Made by a program: the position numbers and the translations under genes. Below, piece by piece: positions 24,906 through 33,902 of a stretch of DNA of 64,000 nt. The stretch is from positions 124,001 through 188,000 of the forward strand of contig NZ_FQXG01000007.1 in the NCBI RefSeq assembly GCF_900129905.1, in the 5' to 3' direction. The notes under the pieces are model-generated. The model was not told the origin of the DNA. It saw nothing but the letters and a program-made list of their open reading frames with translations, and searched no databases. This stretch comes from Ferrimonas marina (GTDB taxonomy: Bacteria > Pseudomonadota > Gammaproteobacteria > Enterobacterales > Shewanellaceae). Within the stretch, counting starts at the first letter, position 1, and the number at the start of each line of letters is the position of its first letter.

Positions 24906-27668
24906 TTAGAAGCTGTAGACCATACCGACGTTGACCTTACGACCCGGGTCATTGAACACCCGGATGGTGCCGCCATCGGTGTAGATGGAGGAGTCGTTGT
25001 CGAACAGGTTGCTGATGGAGGCAGTCAGGCGCAGGGCCTGGGCCGGCCGGTAACTGGCCGCCAGGGTGGTGCGGTTCTGGTCATCATAGTAGGTGGCCGG
25101 GCGCACACCGTCCGCCGGATCCTTGAGGTAGCCGGCACGGTAGTTGTGGGACAGACGCAGGTCGACCTTGGTGGTGCTGTAGTACATCACCAGGTTGGCG
25201 TTGTGCTTGGACGCCGCATCCAGCAGCTCCGGCTCGGAGTTGTCGATGAAGGTGTAGTTGGCCTGCATGCCGGTGTTGCTCAGCCAACCCGGCAGTTGGG
25301 TAAAGGCGGTCTGGTAGGCAAACTCCAGGCCGTGAAGGTGCAGACCCTCTTCGTTGTCCTGGCTGCGCACGGTAACCTCTTGTAGGCGGGTGCTGCCATC
25401 CAGATCGGTCACTTCGACCATCTCTATACGCTCGTTGAGGCGCACGAAGGTCTCCAGATCCTTGAAGAAGTAGGCAGCGGAGATCATCGAGTCCTCGTTG
25501 TAGAACCAGGACCAGCTGATATCCACGTTGTTGGAGATGAAGGGATCCAGCGCCCCTTCCGAGGTGTTGATGGTGATATCACCCTGACCATCGCCGGTGA
25601 CAAAGGTGTTGCCGGTCAGGTCGTTCTTGTTGGGGCGCGCCATGGTGCGAGACAGGCTGAGGCGCACGTCCATGTCATCACGCATGGCGTACTTCAGATT
25701 CAGGCTCGGCAGGAAGTGACTGTCGGTCTTGTCAGTGGTTTTGGTTGTTACCTCGTCATTGAAGACATAAAGGATGTTACTGGTCGGTACACCCGGGTTC
25801 GCTCGACCAACGGCGGTCACACCCTGGGTCCAATCGGCGGTGTAGGCGTTGGCGGTGGTGTCGGTACGGACGTAGCGTACGCCAACGTTACCGCTCCAGT
25901 TGTAGCCAAACTCAAAATTGGCACGGAAGTAGGCGGCAAAGGTGTCCTCGAACAGGTCGTACTGGAACTCCTCGAAGTCCTTGCAGCGTAGTTCCCCGCT
26001 GGCTTCACATTGGGCCTGCTGGTCGCGGCCGAAGGCACGCAGGTCATCCAGATGGATGGAGTCCATAAAGCCGTTGACGTTCGGTGCCCAGAAGTTCTGC
26101 GGGGCATAGTTGGTGCCGTTGGCGCCATCGAACCAGCCGCCGTTACCCGGCGCCGCCATAATAAAGCCCGGATCGCTGACACCGTAGTCCTGCATAAAGC
26201 GGGCGAACTGCTGGGTGTCCAGATCGAGGAAGGCGGTGCTCTCCAGCATCTCTTCCTTGGTGTAGCTCATGCCGAAGCTGACGTTGGTGACGGCAAAGTC
26301 GCCCATCACGATCTCGGTGTAGCGGGAGACGTCCAGGTTGACTGCATCGGAGTTGCTCTCCTGCACGGTACCGAAGTTGGTACTGGCCATGTACAGGTCA
26401 CCGTACAGGCTCTGATCCGTCAGGTCGACGCCCGGGGTACGGTACTCGATGCCCCACGGGCCACCACGGTCGCCGTGGAAGGTCATGTCCAGGCGCTCGT
26501 TCAGATCGGATTTGAGGTTCACTGCGTTCCACAGCATCTCGGAGCGCACCATGGTGTAGCCAGCGTTTACCGTCCAGTCGCCCCACTCGTAGGTGGCTTC
26601 CAGGGTGTTCACCATGATGTCGGCGTCACGGGAGATGGGGTTGGACTCAACGAAACTGGAGACGTTGTCGATCTCCATGCGACGGGCGTAGATGTTGCCG
26701 TCGTGCTCGTAGAAATCGCCGCCGACCAGGTCGGTGCCCAGCGCGGTGTTGAAGTTGTGACGCAGACGGTTCTCTTTGCTGGAGTAGTCGGTGTAGAACA
26801 CCTCACCAAACAGGGTGAAGTTGTCGTTGGGACGCCACTCCAGGTTGGTGAACACGGCGGCACGCTCACGCTCGTTGTTCTGCAGGTCAGCACGGATGGC
26901 GGAGGTGCCATAGACCCGGTCGGTATCGCCTTCGTCGTTGATCTCAACGTCGTTCCAGAACTTGGAGCCCAGCGGGTTGGAGTTGGTGTGCTGGGAGTAG
27001 TTGTCTTCCTGCAGGTAGTTGGCACCAAAGGCAAAGCCCAGGGTGTCATCGGCAAAGCGGTCGGAGTAGATGAAGCTCAGATCCGGGCCCCACTCGCCAC
27101 TGTTGTCGTCGTAAGAGCCCTTGACCACAGCACGGACCACCCGCTCGTTGGCCATAAAGGCGCGGTGGCTGCGCAGATCCACGGTACCGGCGATGCCACC
27201 CTCGGTCAGATCAGCGGAGGAGCTCTTCTGTACCGACGCCTGGGAGATGAAGGCGGAGGGCATGATCTGGTAAGAGAAGTTACGGTTGGCATTGAGCGGC
27301 GTGGAGATGCTGCGACCGTTGTAGAGGGTCTTGGTAAAGTAACCCGGCAGGCCCCGCACGTTCACTTCACGGGCTTCGCCGTTCTCGCTACGCTGGATCT
27401 GTACCCCGGCGACACGCTCGAGGGAGTCACCGATGTCCGGATCCGGCATCACACCGATATCCTCGGCGGCAATCACATCGACCTGGGCATCGGAGAAGCG
27501 CTTCTCGTTCAGGGCTTCACTCAGGCTGGCGCGGGTGCCGGCGACGCGGATCACCTCGACATCTTCAGTGCTGAACTGTTCCTGCTCTTCCGCCATCACT
27601 GCGGTAGGGGCCAGGGTCATCGCCAAGAACGCCGCGATGGGCGTGAGTTGGGTGGGTTTTACTGCCAT
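24906..27668 (-). CDS. TonB-dependent outer-membrane receptor (glycan-uptake type)
   Basis: 920 residues with a signal peptide (PIAAFLAMTLAPTAVMA). The N-terminal plug has the TonB-box-like segment EDVEVIRVAGTR, the IGVMPDPDIGDSLERVAGVQIQ plug core and NVRGLPG. The remaining part is a 22-strand barrel, ending in the aromatic VNVGMVYSF typical of outer-membrane insertion. It belongs to the large-plug receptors that serve carbohydrate uptake in Alteromonadales and Xanthomonas, not the siderophore type. It heads the sulfatase/GH3 cluster and is the likely importer of its oligosaccharide. The ~1.1-kb upstream stretch holds palindromes that may control it. Confidence 0.93.
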   Translation of the reverse strand: MAVKPTQLTPIAAFLAMTLAPTAVMAEEQEQFSTEDVEVIRVAGTRASLSEALNEKRFSDAQVDVIAAEDIGVMPDPDIGDSLERVAGVQIQRSENGEAREVNVRGLPGYFTKTLYNGRSISTPLNANRNFSYQIMPSAFISQASVQKSSSADLTEGGIAGTVDLRSHRAFMANERVVRAVVKGSYDDNSGEWGPDLSFIYSDRFADDTLGFAFGANYLQEDNYSQHTNSNPLGSKFWNDVEINDEGDTDRVYGTSAIRADLQNNERERAAVFTNLEWRPNDNFTLFGEVFYTDYSSKENRLRHNFNTALGTDLVGGDFYEHDGNIYARRMEIDNVSSFVESNPISRDADIMVNTLEATYEWGDWTVNAGYTMVRSEMLWNAVNLKSDLNERLDMTFHGDRGGPWGIEYRTPGVDLTDQSLYGDLYMASTNFGTVQESNSDAVNLDVSRYTEIVMGDFAVTNVSFGMSYTKEEMLESTAFLDLDTQQFARFMQDYGVSDPGFIMAAPGNGGWFDGANGTNYAPQNFWAPNVNGFMDSIHLDDLRAFGRDQQAQCEASGELRCKDFEEFQYDLFEDTFAAYFRANFEFGYNWSGNVGVRYVRTDTTANAYTADWTQGVTAVGRANPGVPTSNILYVFNDEVTTKTTDKTDSHFLPSLNLKYAMRDDMDVRLSLSRTMARPNKNDLTGNTFVTGDGQGDITINTSEGALDPFISNNVDISWSWFYNEDSMISAAYFFKDLETFVRLNERIEMVEVTDLDGSTRLQEVTVRSQDNEEGLHLHGLEFAYQTAFTQLPGWLSNTGMQANYTFIDNSEPELLDAASKHNANLVMYYSTTKVDLRLSHNYRAGYLKDPADGVRPATYYDDQNRTTLAASYRPAQALRLTASISNLFDNDSSIYTDGGTIRVFNDPGRKVNVGMVYSF

Positions 27669-28788
27669 GGTTTCATCTCTTTGTAGTTATCTGCACACAC
27701 CGCTGAAGCCCTCCAGGGAGCCCAGGGGAACCGACGTACGCTTGCGACGAAAGAGCCGGATCGCTCCGGTAAGACAAGACGGCAATTGGTAAAGACTTAA
27801 ACTCGACAACGTGCTGTTACCAACAAGAACCCTCCCCAGTGTTGCGTTGCTCTTTTTTACAATTTGGCAACTGGCTCTTTTGGCCTTTATTCACTGAGAG
27901 GTGGCTCGGTTTGAATCGGCTTGTCCGAATCTCAAACGACCTTGGCACTATTCATAGGAATGACATAAACCGCAATAGTAAAGCGGTCAGTTCCCGACAA
28001 AATTCTTTAAAAAAAACGCCCCTCAGTATGCTTTTTAGGCAAAGATCACTCCACCCACCCTATTAACCAACCCCACAGCAACACAAAATGAAAATCACCA
28101 ACAAGCATTAACAAATAAAAATCGCCTGCGTTTTACTCCTTTTTTCCCTACTTTCTCACTCCACCCACCCGAGCCGGGCGCAACACCCAGGCTACCGGAG
28201 CGCAACCTGTTGGCAACCTGTGATGACGCTGGCACCGCCCACGATTGGTCTTACCAATTTCCGAAATATCGAGTAGTATTTCCACACTTCTCTTGTTATT
28301 GCTCACAAAGCCTCACATCGAGCTGTTAAAAGCCGAATTGCTGTTAACTTAATGTGACATTAAAAACTGAGAACTCGGCCATGACTCTGTGCTGCTTTTT
28401 ACGCTGAATAATGCGGTTAATCCGAATTGAACCTGACGATAAAAGAGCACAAATTAACGGATTTCCGAGTGTATTAACCCTGGAAATGTTACAGGGAATA
28501 TTCGGTCAATCTTCGTCAATTTCTCCCCATTCCTTTACATTCGAACCTCGAACTTTATTGCCACTCTGAACGAGTTTCCGGCACTGCTTTAGATCACACT
28601 GAACCAACCTCACCACAGTCACAACAACACTGAGATCGATGAACCTACCTCAACCAACACCCTGCTTACTCAAAGCGTGAGCCCGGCGACACTTTACCGA
28701 TCTGGTCACATGGCCGTTCACCTCCCTGAGCTATAACGCACGCTCCCAAAAAAGGGAGCTCAACCTTCTGAGTTTAAAGGAATAAGAA
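27669..28788. promoter_or_regulatory. Long divergent regulatory/non-coding region with palindromes and repeats
   Basis: No credible gene. It separates the receptor (minus) from the acidic lipoprotein (plus) and is AT-richer than its surroundings. Visible elements: palindrome CCGGA-TCGC-TCCGG at 27756-27769; TTGGTAA at 27786-27792 and its reverse complement TTACCAA at 27817-27823; perfect dyad ATTGGT-CTT-ACCAAT at 28244-28258; a 15-bp direct repeat TCACTCCACCCACCC at 28046-28060 and 28156-28170; and a hairpin GCTCCC-A6-GGGAGC at 28742-28759 just before the next start. The TTGGTAA family looks like operator half-sites. Confidence 0.5.
28244..28258. promoter_or_regulatory. Dyad ATTGGTCTTACCAAT, candidate operator
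   Basis: Perfect 6-bp arms with a 3-bp spacer. The same half-site (TTGGTAA or its complement) recurs at 27786 and 27817 upstream of the TonB receptor, as expected for binding sites of a local repressor or activator. The regulator is unidentified. Confidence 0.45.
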
Positions 28789-31017
28789 TTGAACAATAAG
28801 ATCTCCATCCTGGCCGCCTCGGTGGCTTCCGCTCTGGTTCTGGCAGGCTGTGGTAGCAGCAGTGACAGTGGTGATAAAGACAAGCCGGTATTCGGTGACT
28901 TCCAAGGTGTCGTAAACAAAGGGATCGTTGCCAACGCCCAGGTCACCGTGTGCGAAGCCACCAGCACCGATTGCAGCGACGAAGAGGCCTTCATGGCCAC
29001 CGTCACCACCGACGTGCGTGGCCACTACCGCATCGAGAACGCCCCGGCGGGCGTACCGCTGTTGGTGATGGCCAAGGCCGATGCCAACACCCTGATGACC
29101 TGTGACGTTGCCCAGTGTGGCGACGGCGTTGCCTTTGGTGACAAGTTCCACCCCGGTGCCGACTTCGAGCTGAAGGCGGCTACCCCGGGTGTGGCAGCCA
29201 AGGCTACCGACCTGGTGGTGAACGTCACCTCCCTGACCGACATCGCCGCTGGCCAGGCCATCGCCGAAGCCGGCAGCCAGGGCATCGGTGCCAACACCAT
29301 CCGTCGATCCAACGACGTGGTGCGTCAGGCATTCAACCTGGATGAGAACATCAACCAGGTGGGCGCGGTGGATCTGACCGACGCTGAGCAGATGGCCAAC
29401 GCCTCCACACAGGATCAGCTGGCCGCGGTCTACTCCGCCTCCGTGTACCAGGCCCAGGTTGAAAACCCTGAGCTGGACATGGCGGAGCTGATCGAAGCGG
29501 AAAGCAGCGACAGCTACCGCATCGACACCGACATCCTGCGTGAGGTGATCGGCGCCGCCGGCGACGTGACCGAGACCGTCGACGAGCACCACGATGATCT
29601 GGACATGACCGGCATCGAAGAGGGCGTCAACGATGCGGACAGCAATGTGGACGACATCGAGCAGGGTGGCGGCACCATCGTGCCGGATCCGGACCTGCCG
29701 GACGAGGAGATCGACGAGGTTGAGGCAGCCAAGAAGTTCGTCGGTGACGTACGCTCCGTCGTTGCTTCCGTATCCGAAGGCGGTGACCTGAACAACGCCC
29801 TGCACCACTTCGCCGAGAAGTTCGAAGGTCTGGAAGAGATCGTCGGTGACGACATGGCGGTGATCCTGGAGAAGGTGGAGTACTCCGCCATCGCCATCGC
29901 CGAGGCCTATGAAGAGGGCAGCCATCCGAATGTAGAGATTGACTCCGGCAAGAACACCTACAGCATCACTGGCATCGACGGCGTTACCTTCGTCGCCACC
30001 ATCGATGAGGTGGACTTCGACTGGAGCGAGAGCGAAGGCTGCGACGGTGACTGGAACGACAACTACAGCTGCACCGAGCAAGGCTACGCAGAGCTGGACC
30101 TGTCCATCGACGAGCTGGCCGTCACTGAGAACGCTACCCAGCTGTCCGCCACCGGCAGCGCCATCATCAAGGGTGCGCAGCTGGACAGCGACTACGAGCG
30201 CGACCAAAGCTGTGACGCTGGCGTCGGTTACTGTGAAGGTGAAACTGAGTACAGCGAGCAGCTGGCCGCCGACCAGGTTGAGTTCAACCTGGTCGATGCC
30301 AGTATCAGCAATGGCGAAGCCAGCTTTGTTGGTTCCATCGAGCTGGCGGTAAAGGGCCTGCGTTTCGCTTTCGAAGATGAATACGGCCACTACAACGATT
30401 GGAACGATTGGAACAACGACTACAGCTACGAGTTCGAGTACGTTGAGATCACCGCCGAGTCCATTCGCTTTGCGCTGGACGGTGCCCTGAACCATGGCGG
30501 CGAGTTCGCCGAGATCGGCCTGCTGGCTAACCTGAACAACGAGCTGGGCTTTGTGTTCAAAGAGCAGACCTGCGACATCTGGCAAGGCGTTGTAGACCGT
30601 GACTGCGAGGAGTCCCGCAGCAGCGAGACCGAGGACAGCTACGTCAAGGCGCTGGTTCAAGCCTCTGCCGCTGTGGACGTGGACACCGCCAACAACGAAA
30701 ACGTACCGGCCTCCATCAGCCTGAAGGTTGAGCGTGCCGAGTTCGACCGCGTCGATGCCAGCGTCAACGTGCTGCACCAGGACACCACCACCCTGATCGA
30801 GGCAGCCCTGGGAATCTACGACCGTGAAGGCGAATACGAGGCGATCACCGCCAAGAACTTCGACGGCTCCGTGGTGATGACCCTGGATATGGATGACAAC
30901 GGTCGTCTGATTGGCAACATCGCTGTGGAAGGCGTACACGCCGCCGACATCGAAGAAGCCAGCAACGGCATGATCACCATCCGCTACATCAACGGTGACT
31001 TCGAGTCCATCCTCTAA
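28789..31017 (+). CDS. Very acidic surface or periplasmic lipoprotein, unknown function
   Basis: 742 residues starting with TTG, seven bases after an AAAGGA site; the start gives a clean lipoprotein signal (LAASVASALVLAGC). Residues about 35-130 look like a carboxypeptidase-regulatory or bacterial Ig-like fold (GVVNKGIVANAQVTVCEA, RGHYRIENAPAGVPLLV). The remainder is rich in Asp and Glu, with an Asp/Asn/Tyr/Trp patch near residue 535 (NDWNDWNNDYSYEFEY) that could bind calcium, metal or sugar. The last 200 residues are beta-rich with alternating hydrophobics. The family is not recognised. A terminator hairpin follows directly. It is probably outer-membrane anchored, and may pair with the barrel protein downstream. 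Confidence 0.75.
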   Translation: MNNKISILAASVASALVLAGCGSSSDSGDKDKPVFGDFQGVVNKGIVANAQVTVCEATSTDCSDEEAFMATVTTDVRGHYRIENAPAGVPLLVMAKADANTLMTCDVAQCGDGVAFGDKFHPGADFELKAATPGVAAKATDLVVNVTSLTDIAAGQAIAEAGSQGIGANTIRRSNDVVRQAFNLDENINQVGAVDLTDAEQMANASTQDQLAAVYSASVYQAQVENPELDMAELIEAESSDSYRIDTDILREVIGAAGDVTETVDEHHDDLDMTGIEEGVNDADSNVDDIEQGGGTIVPDPDLPDEEIDEVEAAKKFVGDVRSVVASVSEGGDLNNALHHFAEKFEGLEEIVGDDMAVILEKVEYSAIAIAEAYEEGSHPNVEIDSGKNTYSITGIDGVTFVATIDEVDFDWSESEGCDGDWNDNYSCTEQGYAELDLSIDELAVTENATQLSATGSAIIKGAQLDSDYERDQSCDAGVGYCEGETEYSEQLAADQVEFNLVDASISNGEASFVGSIELAVKGLRFAFEDEYGHYNDWNDWNNDYSYEFEYVEITAESIRFALDGALNHGGEFAEIGLLANLNNELGFVFKEQTCDIWQGVVDRDCEESRSSETEDSYVKALVQASAAVDVDTANNENVPASISLKVERAEFDRVDASVNVLHQDTTTLIEAALGIYDREGEYEAITAKNFDGSVVMTLDMDDNGRLIGNIAVEGVHAADIEEASNGMITIRYINGDFESIL

Positions 31018-31033
31018 ACCCCAAAGGTTAGAC

Positions 31034-31058
31034 AGGGAGGCTTCGGCCTCCCTTTTTT
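31034..31058 (+). terminator. Hairpin terminator directly before the next start codon
   Basis: GGGAGGC-TTC-GGCCTCCC followed by six T. It ends 3 bp before the ATG at 31062, so it either terminates the lipoprotein transcript or attenuates the downstream gene. Confidence 0.8.
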
Positions 31059-31061
31059 GCT

Positions 31062-32141
31062 ATGTCCCTGTTTCTTTCCGCACTGACCCTGGCGTCGGTG
31101 CTGCCCTACGACCGATCCGATCACCCCGATTGGCAGCTGTATCATCACTACCAGGCCTTTGCCCACGCCGAGGACAACAGCATCTATCAGGTGATAGAAG
31201 CCAAGAAGGTGCCCTATACCCCCAGCGAGTTTGCCTTCACCCATGGTGAAGCCAGCTTTGGCCTGGTAAAGGGTAACCTGGCCATCTCGGTGTTCTCCCG
31301 AATGGATTGGCAGCTGGATTTCAGCGAAGACACCATGGCGTTCTACAGCGCCATCCGCAACAAGACCCTGATCGACGACGGCCGTCTCTACCAGCTGGAT
31401 CTCAAGGCCCAGGAGTTTGGCGCCCAGGGGGTAAAACTGGGCTACCGTTGGCCGCTGTCTGAGCGCTTCACCCTCTATGGCGCGGCGTCCCTGCTTTATG
31501 CCAACAGTCTGACTGCCGGTGAGGCTGGGGGCTACGCCGGCCTAAGCGAAGACGGCAACTACACCGGTGAAGTCGTGCTGCGCTACACCTACACCCGCGA
31601 CTACCTGTTTGAACGGCCGCTCGAGGACAACCACAGCCACTGGGGCTACAGCCTGGATCTGGGTTTCGAATGGCAGGCCAGCGAGCACCTAACCCTGTCC
31701 GGCCTGGTGCAGGATCTGGCCAGCGAGGTGAAGTGGTACGACAGCCCCTACACCGACGCCTACGCCGACACCGCCAACACCATCATCGACCCCGACGGCT
31801 CGGTCCATGTCGACCCCATCATCCATGGCCGCGAATATTATGGTGACTACCGCCAGAGCCTGCCCCGCCGCTACCAATGGCGCGCCAACTATCAACGGGG
31901 CCAGCATCACTGGCAACTGGGGGGCCAGCACTATCATCACCAGCACTACCTGTCGCTGGGGTGGCAGACCCAACGGGATAACGACAGCTGGGGGGTGCAG
32001 TTCTACCCGGGCCACAACGCTTTGGCCCTTAACTGGCGCAACCGCTACCTGCAGCTGTCCTGGATGGCGGACCGACTTAACCCCCGCCAGGCCAGCCTGG
32101 CTCAACTCGGGGTCTCTGCCGTGCTGCCATTTCAGCTCTAG
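31062..32141 (+). CDS. Predicted outer-membrane beta-barrel protein, unknown function
   Basis: 359 residues with a short hydrophobic leader (MSLFLSALTLASV). The body alternates polar and aromatic residues in strand-length units (GYRWPLSERFTLYGAASLLYA, SLDLGFEWQASEHLTLSGLV, HHWQLGGQHYHHQHYLSLGW) and ends in VLPFQL, typical of a barrel. There is no ribosome-binding sequence before the ATG; the preceding bases are the terminator stem and T-run of the upstream gene. Translation may be weak, leaderless, or dependent on read-through. No family is recognised. It probably works with the acidic lipoprotein before it. Confidence 0.65.
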   Translation: MSLFLSALTLASVLPYDRSDHPDWQLYHHYQAFAHAEDNSIYQVIEAKKVPYTPSEFAFTHGEASFGLVKGNLAISVFSRMDWQLDFSEDTMAFYSAIRNKTLIDDGRLYQLDLKAQEFGAQGVKLGYRWPLSERFTLYGAASLLYANSLTAGEAGGYAGLSEDGNYTGEVVLRYTYTRDYLFERPLEDNHSHWGYSLDLGFEWQASEHLTLSGLVQDLASEVKWYDSPYTDAYADTANTIIDPDGSVHVDPIIHGREYYGDYRQSLPRRYQWRANYQRGQHHWQLGGQHYHHQHYLSLGWQTQRDNDSWGVQFYPGHNALALNWRNRYLQLSWMADRLNPRQASLAQLGVSAVLPFQL

Positions 32142-32200
32142 GGTCCTCTGGCCAAATCAACTGCTACCTTTGGACAACGGCCTCTCGACAGGATCTCGCC

Positions 32201-32620
32201 ATGTCCTTTGTTTTGCTCCTGCTTTTTGCCCTACTGCAGGGCTCGCCTGCGGGTCTCACCACCCTGCCCCAACCTGCCCTGGCCGAACCGGCCACAGAGG
32301 CGCCAGGCCAACGTCATGGCCAGGTTAAGAGCGATGCCAGCGGCCAGCCCCAGGCCTATGACCAGAACCAGGGCCAGTGGCTGACAATGGAGGCATTCTG
32401 GCAAGCCTATGCCGATGAAAACGGCGGCCTGACCTGGGGCAAACGCAGTGACTACCCACCCTATGATGAGGTCAAGGAGGGGGATACCCTCTGGGTCGAG
32501 CTGCCCCAGGGCCCCTGCCTGATGGAGTTCTTCCACGCCCGCTGGCGACGGGCCAATGATGTCCGCCGCTGGGATCCCTCGTTCAATGACTATGGTGGCT
32601 GCCCCAACGTGTTCGACTAA
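32201..32620 (+). CDS. Small exported protein of unknown function
   Basis: 139 residues with a hydrophobic N-terminal signal (MSFVLLLLFALLQGSPAG). The mature part is charged and aromatic, with GQWLTMEAFWQAYADENGGLTWG and a closing RWDPSFNDYGGCPNVFD. Two cysteines (PQGPCLMEFF and GGCPNVFD) could pair. No family is recognised. It sits between the barrel protein and a small lipoprotein on the same strand, 28 bp before the latter, so they are probably co-transcribed. Confidence 0.6.
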   Translation: MSFVLLLLFALLQGSPAGLTTLPQPALAEPATEAPGQRHGQVKSDASGQPQAYDQNQGQWLTMEAFWQAYADENGGLTWGKRSDYPPYDEVKEGDTLWVELPQGPCLMEFFHARWRRANDVRRWDPSFNDYGGCPNVFD

Positions 32621-32648
32621 GACCGGGATTTGCCCCAGAGGAGGTTCC

Positions 32649-33425
32649 ATGCGCCTTGCCCTGACACTCTTCTCCCTGCTCCTTGGCCTTACCGGCTGCG
32701 GCGATGGTGGTGATGTGCCGGTGGATACCCAGCCCAACAGCGTGCAGCGCAGTGCCCAGGTCACGCTGTTCAATTTCACCGAAGCCCCGACTCCCACTGA
32801 TGCCGCCCAGGTGGTGGATGTCGATGCCCTGGTGGGGATCGAAGCGGTGCAATCCCTGGCCAGCGGGCTCGGCCACCTGTTTGGCGCGGGAGCCCCACTG
32901 TCCTGGTCCCAGCTCTATGTGGGTACCGCGGTGCCAGCGCCAGAGAGTGTCGGCGTCAGCTACCAGCTGCTGGACAGCAACAGCCGGGCCAGTCTGGCAC
33001 AGCTGCAAAGCCAGTTGGAACACCAGGTCGATTACTGGCTATTCGCCTCCGGTGTGGTGCAGAGCAACGTGACCCTGACTCAGTTCGAGGTCAGCCAGGC
33101 CGAACCCCATGAGGGCGAGGTCACCCTGCAGCTGTTCCAGGGCGACGGCCGCCATGAGCAGCGGCGGCTGGACCTCTACATTGACCGCCAGCTGCGCTTT
33201 GCCAACCAGCCATGGAACAGCCTGAGCGAGTTGCTGGCGCTGCCGGAGGCGGAGGCCAATGGCCAGGTGGATATCCTGGTAGCAGGGGATACCCCCAACT
33301 TCGACAGCCCGGAAGGTCATCTTTGGCACACCAATGCCCTGGGGCTGGATGAGGGCGGCCGCTACCTGCTGGCCACGGTGAACGACGAGCGCGGCACCCT
33401 GACCCTGCTGATCCATCAGTACTGA
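32649..33425 (+). CDS. Predicted lipoprotein of unknown function
   Basis: 258 residues. The ATG at 32649 follows a GAGG site and begins MRLALTLFSLLLGLTGC, a lipoprotein signal with LTGC. The mature domain has a regular beta-rich pattern (VDYWLFASGVVQSNVTLTQFEV, HEGEVTLQLFQGDGRHEQRRLDL) resembling the repeated-module lipoproteins that report on envelope state, but no family can be named. It is the third exported protein in a row here. Confidence 0.65.
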   Translation: MRLALTLFSLLLGLTGCGDGGDVPVDTQPNSVQRSAQVTLFNFTEAPTPTDAAQVVDVDALVGIEAVQSLASGLGHLFGAGAPLSWSQLYVGTAVPAPESVGVSYQLLDSNSRASLAQLQSQLEHQVDYWLFASGVVQSNVTLTQFEVSQAEPHEGEVTLQLFQGDGRHEQRRLDLYIDRQLRFANQPWNSLSELLALPEAEANGQVDILVAGDTPNFDSPEGHLWHTNALGLDEGGRYLLATVNDERGTLTLLIHQY

Positions 33426-33508
33426 CTGGCACCGGCTTGATCCAGTTAAACAAACTTAAGACTTCGATGCGCTAAGGTAGCCGTTAACAGTTCACGCAAT
33501 GACCCATA

Positions 33509-33721
33509 ATGATGAAACGCCCTCTGCTGAGACACCCTTTGCAGCGTAGGATGGTCGTACCGGCCCTGCTGCTGGCCGTCAGCCTGCCACTGACCTTCCT
33601 CGGCTGGCCCCACTGGAGCGAGTGGCAGTCGGATCTGTGGATGGCCGTGCTGTTGGCCACCCAGAGTGTCATCTGTCTGAAACTGGGCCTGGCCCTGTGC
33701 CGTTACATCGCCAGTCGCTAG
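33509..33721 (+). CDS. Small two-helix membrane protein
   Basis: 70 residues with a basic N-terminus (MMKRPLLRHPLQRR) followed by two hydrophobic helices (MVVPALLLAVSLPLTFLGW and WMAVLLATQSVICLKLGLALC). The coding potential looks real because the charge pattern fits a positive-inside topology, but the ribosome site is weak. No family is recognised. 33722-33902 downstream shows no further gene. Confidence 0.45.
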   Translation: MMKRPLLRHPLQRRMVVPALLLAVSLPLTFLGWPHWSEWQSDLWMAVLLATQSVICLKLGLALCRYIASR

Positions 33722-33902
33722 CTCCTGTTCATCCAAACCTTATTTCCCCACCCTGCTTGCATCCCGGCCCAAGCTGCGCTGTGATGGGCTTTGGCACAAA
33801 AGTGACGGCGGTTTGTCATACGTCAGTCACCCATCTGGCCTAAGGGAATTTGCTGCTCGCCCCTAGTCTGAAGCCGACCCTCAACGACATAGGAGCAGCA
33901 CA

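Noticed and set aside
27839-28066. 75-codon plus-strand frame in the 1.1-kb spacer
   Set aside because: No ribosome site, low-complexity translation, no signal or domain.
28774-30939. 721-codon minus-strand frame opposite the acidic lipoprotein
   Set aside because: The plus-strand gene has a ribosome site, lipoprotein signal and terminator; the antisense translation has none and is a mirror of Asp/Glu codons.
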